Source of the DNA: a bacterium
GTDB lineage: Bacteria; Cyanobacteriota; Vampirovibrionia; Obscuribacterales; Obscuribacteraceae
Assembly: GCA_030431355.1 (NCBI GenBank)
Contig: JAUIJG010000387.1
Location: 1-5,072, forward strand
Length of the DNA: 5,072 bases
Reading direction: 5' to 3'
Position 1 is the first letter of the stretch. Each line of letters opens with the position of its first letter. This document shows, in pieces, positions 1-5,072 of this stretch. A model generated the notes under the pieces. It was given only the letters and a program-made list of their open reading frames with translations, was not told the origin of the DNA and made no database searches. The position numbers and the translations under genes are program-made.

Positions 1-3000
1 CGCCGGCAAAGTACCGGTATCATCATGCCTTTTAATAAGCGCGTCACGCCTGGCCGAAATCGTCTCCTCCGAACTTCTTATCTCGTGCTCTGTTCGTGTC
101 ACCTTACCTCTGACCAGCTCGCCTTCTTCATTCCGATAGGGTCGATAGTAGTTTCTGGTAACAAAGCTGGCATTGTCTTTGATACTATCAGGCTCAATGC
201 CATATGCTTCCAGAGCCAACTCATAAGCGCTGGTGGCCCGTTCTCTCTCCCGGTAGTGGCTTAAGATATCCCCGGTGGCGCTATAGTGTTCACCAACCCG
301 GGCAAGTACACTCTTCAATCGATCTGATTCAGGCTTATCTAAATTCTCTGCGATAAATCCATTGGCAGCTCTAACCAGATCAAGAGTACTTGCCGATCCT
401 GACTCGGCATCGCCCTCCACGGAGACTTTCAAACGCTCAAGCTCGGTGACAAGCTCCTGGTCGAGCATGGAATCTGACCTCTCCAGCAGTCTGTATGCCT
501 CCTCTTTTTCCACATTGTCAGTGAGAAGAGAAGCAGCTTCTTGCCTGAAGGTGGCATTGTCCGACCTGTTGATCAGATCCACCAGGCCGCGGGTGGCGAC
601 ATAATGATCGCCCCCCTGTTGCAGGGCATAGGCAGCGGCCAGAGTGATCTTCTCATCAAAATCCGGGTTGTATATAAACTCGGATAGTTGCTGGTGCACC
701 GGGTCATCGTAAGCTACTTTATGTCCCCTGGTGGAGGCGATGATCTGCCGAACCGCGTCATCTATCCGCTCATCTTTGCCGTCATATCTGGCATCGGTAT
801 ACAAACTCTCAAGATCAGTCGGCAGTAACTCCGCCCTTTTGTGGGCACTCAACCGGGAGGGATCCGGCTCAATACTTCTTGCCACTTCAAAGACACTGTC
901 CCATCTCCTGGAGAAAATCTCCTGGGCTCTCAGACGAACGCTATCCGGAGTTCTATAACTATCTTCGTCTCCCCGGGCGGTCAGAGCGGTCCGCACCGCT
1001 GCCGATTCCGGTGAGAATTTGTAGAAACTGGAAGGCGCATGTTTGTCTATGAAATCCAGCATGGCCAGGGCGACTTTGTCTTTTCCTTCCCTGGATAGAT
1101 CCATGACCGAGAGATTTCGGGCTATATCCTCCACAACATCGCTCTTCACCTCCGGATCAAAGCCCTCCTGGGAGATCATCCGGTCAAGCCCGTTCAGCAG
1201 CTCTATCCTTGTCTCAGGCAAGGCTTTGGAAGGAGAGATCTGGTTCTCGTTACCAGGCTCCTGTAAGGCAATCATCATCTGTTTTCTGAGAAGTTCCAGG
1301 TTGACTGAATCGGCACTTCTGGTGCTCAAAGCGGTCATGGCTTTTGCGATCTTAAGCTCGGTGCCCTCCCAGGGATCGCTTTCAAAGGCGGTCAGGTTCC
1401 CCTGACTCTGCTTCACCCTTATACTCAGAGTATCTGACCGGCGCTGCCTCAACTCTGCTTCGCTGTAGTCTCTGAAGCGGGCATTATCGTGGGCATTGTT
1501 CTCGTCGGAGAGACGGCGGCGATGAAAGATTTCGCCCATCTGGCTACCGTTTCGCAACAAGCTTCCCAGGGCAAGAATGGCTCCTTCCTCGGCACTGAAT
1601 TCAACACCACCGACAGACTGGGTGCCGACTCTGCCCGCCAGGGAATCGTTGTCCCCGGAAGCGAGCTTCAAAAGCCCGGATAGTTCCCGGGAATAATTCT
1701 GGTGTGCCCAGTTCTGGGCGAACATCTCAAGGGTGACCATGGAGCGGTGGACACTATGTTTGAAATACTCGTTCGCTTCATGCATACGGTTGTACTGCTG
1801 GGAGCGATGGGGAGCATACTTGAGCAGGTTGTCTTTGGCAAGGAGCATCCCGTAGTTTCGGCTGAGATACTGGTCGGCCTCCTCCGGATTCAGCTTCAAC
1901 TGATTCTGAACTCTAATCAACTCTGCTTGCGCTTCAAGACTGACTGCGCTGCTCCGGTCAAGGATAGAGCCACCGGGCCGATTGTACTTAGCCAGTCGGG
2001 TGGCAACCACCGGATCATCTTCTCGGGGGATCAAGTCCTGTAGATGTTCAACCCGCTTGTAACCCCTGGGCTCAACCCGCTCCAGGGCATCGAGAGCAGC
2101 AAGACGCACAGCCTCGCTGGGCTCGTTCTCCACATCCAACCTGGCAACTATAGCACCGACAGCGGTTTCATCGGAGCGGGGAGACACTTTAGAAAGCCCT
2201 TCTAGAGCAGCGACACGCACCTCCATATATGGATCAGGTCCACTACCTGCGGTGCCGGACAAAGTGTTCAACAAATGTCTCTGGATCCCAGCTTTATGAA
2301 AAGCAGGAACATCATGGCTTGAAAGATAGGAAGAGGCATCACTTAAATAAGCAGCCCGGGCGACGGCGGTGCGATCTCTTTCTCCATCGGGTTTGGACGG
2401 GTCGTCTCGGAGCACAGGCCAGATAGAGAGGAAAGAACTACGAAGTTTGTTCTCATAGGTAGTTCTCTGGGACTCCGGCTGCATACGAATCAGATCACTA
2501 CCCACAGCCTCTTTCTGACTGAGTGCCCGGAAAGCCCGGGCGGCGATAATAGGATGACCATGGGAGAGACCATCTTCTCCCAGACCCATGGAATTGAAGA
2601 AAGCATCCAGGGCTTTCTTGTCATCGCCCTCTTCTCCTCTCTCTCCCCAGGCACGTCGGCCAAGTGTCTCGGCAGCGATTAAGTGCCTCTCCCAGGCAGC
2701 GAATCCGGCATCTTTAGCCGGTGGCATCAGATCTTCTTCCAGGATTTTAGAAAGATCATCATGGGTAACCCCCGGAGGCACCCGCCAGAAAGCCTCTTTA
2801 AATCTCTCTTGATCCTTACCATCTATCTGGCTCTTGTTGAGATAGTTGAGCATGAACTCAGCGGTGGCTCGCACATCCGGATCATCTACTAAACCCAGAT
2901 TGCTTTGCAACTCCCGGGTCAGATCGCCGGAAGAGAGCCCGAATGCCATGCCCCGAGCCATCTTATACTGATCTGCCGACATATTGGTGGCGCGGTCGAC

Positions 3001-5072
3001 CTCTTCCAATCTCAATCGAGTTATCACCCGACCCAGGTCAGCCACCGCTTTCATGCGGTCCTCGGCGGTGAGCTCTTTATCCATTATCCGGTCGGTGAGG
3101 ATGCTACCCAGTTGTTCTCCTGATACTACACCGGCTTCATAGAGAACAGCTGCTTTGTCGGCGCCCAGAGCACTGTCTTCGGTGCCCATGAAGTCGTCTC
3201 CGATAAGGGAGAGTACCTCTTTGGCCGATAACTGCTGCTCAAGATTGTCCGGTCCGTCAACGCTTCTAGATTGCACCGGACCCTGCCGACCGCCCCTGCC
3301 GGCGCCGGCTCGATACTTCTCCGTGTAGGTGCCCACATCAACCTGTCTTTCTGCCAGGATCTCAGGAATCTTGCCGTCTTCGGAACCGGCCCTGGTGAGA
3401 ACAAGGGCAGCGAGACCGGCGACTCTTTTCAGGTCAGGATCCAACTCAGGATCGGTGGTCGATCTCTCCTGGAGCTGCTTCTCCGACAGCATATCTCTTT
3501 TAAACTTGCCGTCCTGTAAAGAAGCTATTTTGTCGCCATCATAGCGGAAGAACTTCATCAAGTCCCTGACAAAAGCCTCTCTTTCCGCAGGGTCGGCATC
3601 ATCAACGATGTACTTTTTGACACCATCAACTATGCTGTCTACCTGCTCCATCTTGGCAGGATCGTTTATGCCAAGGGTCCTGGCGTAACGCTCGAAGTAC
3701 AGTCCGGTCCAATCGGCTTCGGCGGACGGACTCATCATATCTTCCCGAGTTTGATCGAGAAGATAGTCGGAACCGGACGAGCCTTCTCCTTCCAGACCAC
3801 TCTTGTGTGCCAGGGGTCCCAGAGAATCGAAATAAGCTTTTTCCGCTTCTACCACGGATTGGGGCCGCTCAGGGTGGGTGAAGCCCCGGACAAAATGCCC
3901 CCCTTCCATAAGGAACATTCCCACAAAAGCCTGCTCACTAGCCCAAAAACCGCCATGGGCAAGTTCCCCGGCTCGATGCATCAATGGGTGGGAGATCTTC
4001 AATCCTTCTTCTATAAGCTGCGCGTTACGGGCCAGCTCCTCGCCACCACCAAAAGTATTACGAACGGAATTGAGTCGCTCTAAAGTGGCTGGTGCCCGGG
4101 AAGCGAGGAAACGTCCTGCCGGTCCCCTCAACATGCCGGTGAGTGACAGTCCGGCATGACCAAGGAAATACATACTTCTGGCATGGCCAAGGGCGGCCAG
4201 CTCCGGAATCTCCTGGGCACCGGGGTTGTGGGTGAAGCCACCGACACCGATGGCAAACTGACTAACTGCCTTAGCCATCTGCCAGCGCGCGTAATTGCGG
4301 GGCATCTGACCCACCACCGAAGTTCCCAATCTGACAGCGGCCTTCTCAGCCAAAAGTCGTCCACCGGTTCTAGCCACTGCCAGAGAAGCACCACCGGTAT
4401 GAATAGCCGATGCCACCATCAAAGCATCCATGCTGTACATTACCGCCTTATGGCCAACATGTTTGGTCTGCTCCCAGCTCTTCCAGCGGGGCAAATCTTT
4501 TGCCGCCACCAGCTCTATCTGCCCCGATGAGTTTTGCACCGCCACCGGTTTGTCCAGTTCATAAAAGGTGCTCTTACCTTTCTGCTCAAAAGCAGTCTCT
4601 CCGATCCAGTCGTCATAAGAGAGTGGATGAATCTCACGGAACTCTGTGGTCGGGGTAACTTCATAGCCCACAAGCTTTCCAAACTCATCCTTGACCGCTT
4701 TGTAGTCCATGTCGTATTCAATCAAGTTGAAATGCTTCCAGCCCCCTTCAGGCTCCCGGGGGCGCTCGGGAGAATTGGCCACGAACTCTTTACTCTCTGT
4801 ATTCACCCAGCCATGGGAGACAGGCATCTCTCCGTAGCCGCAAATATCATATTTGCCGTCAACGTACTCTGTCTTGAGCAGCTGTTGGAAATATGGCTGA
4901 ACTCGCTCCTGATTCTCCTGGCACCACTTCTCCAGACCACCAAGTTTCTGTTTATTCCCATGGTCTTCCAGGCTTAAAGAATCAAGCATCACCGAACTGA
5001 AATCAATTCTGGTGATCTTGCCGTCTTTCCAGGTGATATCTTCCGGCTTCATCCCCGGTGGCAGATTTTTGA
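1..5072 (-). CDS. Giant HEAT/TPR-type helical-repeat protein, internal fragment (both ends outside window)
   Basis: The minus-strand frame whose codons run from 5070 down to 1 has no stop in 1,690 codons (roughly 185-190 kDa), and the translation is protein-like throughout, with heptad-like Leu/Ala spacing, balanced charge and no low-complexity drift. Order of parts: polar N-terminal part (1-200) with WKDGKITRIDF; hydrophobic Gly/Ala-rich helices (204-397); a long helical body (about 400-1530) with HEAT-like motifs near 544, 729, 839, 946, 983, 1018, 1305 and 1469; a TPR-like unit (1589-1630); a charged tail. HEAT and TPR solenoids usually bind other proteins, so a scaffold or adaptor role is inferred; no catalytic motif was recognised. 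The first in-window Met is residue 7 (5050-5052), but the frame is open upstream of it and no spaced Shine-Dalgarno precedes it, so it is probably internal. The specific family is not recognised. I am sure of the coding call and unsure of the function. Confidence 0.6.
181..306 (-). other. Single TPR-like unit near the C-terminal end of the fragment (residues 1589-1630)
   Basis: The segment has the TPR order of a small-residue/aromatic first helix (VGEHYSATGD), then a second helix (ATSAYELALEAYG) and a closing Pro (IEPDS). The Gly of the turn, the Ala and Tyr of the second helix and the final Pro fall in the usual order. The loop between the helices is several residues longer than in the 34-residue consensus, owing to an insert around ILSHYRERER. 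Only one unit is visible. The charged tail after it (RSSEETISARRDALIKRH) is probably helical and continues beyond the window. Confidence 0.45.
481..669 (-). other. Second HEAT-like pair (residues 1468-1530)
   Basis: Residues 1468-1483 (NPDFDEKITLAAAYAL) begin with the acidic/Pro turn and Ala-rich helix of a HEAT unit. A second helix follows (ATRGLVDLINRS), then NATFRQEAASLLTD, which looks like the first helix of another unit, and a closing helix ending in YRLLE. The match is weaker than the block at 946-1029 because the usual Val-Arg is replaced. It indicates that the solenoid continues to near the C-terminal part of the fragment. Confidence 0.5.
1984..2235 (-). other. HEAT-repeat block (residues 946-1029)
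   Basis: Three successive units share the HEAT pattern of an acidic/Pro turn followed by an Ala/Leu-rich helix with a conserved Val-Arg. They are DPYMEVRVAALEGLSKV from residue 946, EPSEAVRLAALDALERV from 983, and a weaker DDPVVATRLAKY from 1018. The spacing is 37 and about 35 residues, typical of HEAT or PBS-lyase-like repeats. Such repeats stack into a right-handed superhelix that binds other proteins. The first two units match the consensus well, and the third is degenerate. This is the most secure domain assignment in the protein. Confidence 0.8.
3880..4461 (-). other. Gly/Ala/Met-rich hydrophobic helical region (residues 204-397)
   Basis: Three hydrophobic stretches stand out from the charged surroundings. 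Residues 209-233 contain AVMYSMDALMVASAIHTGG and then ASLAVA. Residues 272-314 contain FAIGVGGF and later MYFLGHAGLSLTGML. Residues 370-397 contain LAHGGFWASEQAFVGMFLM. They are separated by basic helices such as RTGGRLLAEKAAVRLG. Small residues (Gly, Ala, Ser) are frequent and histidines are scattered through the helices. Each stretch is short or broken by charged or polar residues, so amphipathic helices or a buried helical bundle are as likely as true membrane spans. Membrane association would be unusual next to a soluble solenoid and is only a possibility. Confidence 0.45.
4474..5070 (-). other. Polar N-terminal region of the fragment (residues 1-199), family unknown
   Basis: This part has mixed strand and helix character, unlike the helical body downstream. 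It begins with a PEDITWKDGKITRIDF stretch (residues 9-24), whose alternating polar and hydrophobic pattern suggests a beta hairpin. It goes on to an aromatic-rich stretch with YDICGYGEM and SHGWVN (about 74-90) and a Pro/Glu-rich linker with SPERPREPEGG (about 98-108). A region rich in Tyr, Asp and Glu follows (about 115-165). The only two cysteines of the fragment, Cys50 and Cys77, lie here, 27 residues apart. I recognise no named domain. It may be the end of a larger upstream module, because the frame continues past the right edge of the window. Confidence 0.4.

Noticed and set aside
1043..1405. Plus-strand ORF of 120 codons, and the similar plus-strand ORFs across the window
   Set aside because: They lie antisense to the continuous minus-strand frame, their products are Ser/Leu-rich with no domain pattern, and they have no consistent spacing or ribosome binding sites. 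They are shadows.
3126..3404. Minus-strand ORFs at 3126-3404, 4128-4394 and 4515-4721
   Set aside because: All three are one register away from the long frame. Their translations are rich in Arg, Ser, Trp and Pro and show no domain, so they are out-of-frame shadows rather than signs of a frameshift.
3505..3660. Possible EF-hand calcium loops around DDADPAERE and YDGDKIASL, and DGKDE-type stretches elsewhere
   Set aside because: None has the full 12-residue loop with acidic or oxygen ligands at positions 1, 3, 5 and 12 and a Gly at 6 followed by a hydrophobic residue at 8.
4534..4977. Plus-strand ORF of 147 codons with a hydrophobic C-terminal part, which could pass for a membrane protein
   Set aside because: It is entirely antisense to the well-formed coding frame. 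Its hydrophobicity follows from reading Glu/Lys/Gln codons on the opposite strand as Leu/Phe.
5050..5052. Met codon at residue 7 as the true start of the gene
   Set aside because: The frame is open upstream to the window edge. The G-run before the ATG touches the codon directly instead of sitting 5-9 bases away, and the following residues do not resemble an N-terminus or signal peptide.
1..5072. Search for promoters, terminators, tRNA or rRNA genes, CRISPR repeats, IS ends and long direct or inverted DNA repeats
   Set aside because: Nothing convincing was seen by eye. The window is coding throughout, and short GC palindromes are explained by codon use.

Overview
The window is almost certainly the interior of one giant bacterial protein gene on the minus strand. 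Read as minus-strand codons from position 5070 down to position 1, the frame holds 1,690 consecutive sense codons with no stop. I checked every plus-strand triplet in this register for tta, cta and tca and found none. Neither the start codon nor the stop codon lies inside the window, so a scan for complete ATG-to-stop ORFs misses the gene and returns only small antisense and out-of-frame shadows. Residue numbers below count from the first whole codon: residue n occupies plus-strand positions 5071-3n to 5073-3n.

Layout of the protein, N to C as seen here (right to left in the window). Residues 1-200 are a mixed polar region with a DGKITRIDF motif and the only two cysteines of the fragment. Residues 204-397 form a Gly/Ala/Met-rich hydrophobic helical region. 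From about 400 to 1530 the protein is nearly all predicted helix, with HEAT-type motifs scattered through it. The clearest motifs are at 946-1029, where they recur at about 36-residue spacing, and another pair lies at 1468-1530. A Gly/Arg-rich linker sits at 587-602. Residues 1589-1630 look like a single tetratricopeptide (TPR) unit, followed by a charged helical tail that runs off the left edge.

The protein reads as a large alpha-solenoid scaffold or adaptor. I recognise no enzyme motif, no signal peptide (the N-terminus is missing) and no confirmed transmembrane span. Near absence of cysteine (2 of 1,690) would suit a protein that works outside the cytoplasm, but that is inference.

Organism: a bacterium with moderate GC (roughly 50-55% by eye), a continuous reading frame and a very large helical-repeat protein. 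The style recalls giant proteins of environmental lineages such as Obscuribacterales (non-photosynthetic relatives of cyanobacteria) or Planctomycetes. This is a weak guess that only a database search could settle. I see no RNA gene, mobile element, CRISPR array, promoter or terminator, and there is no intergenic DNA in which to expect one.
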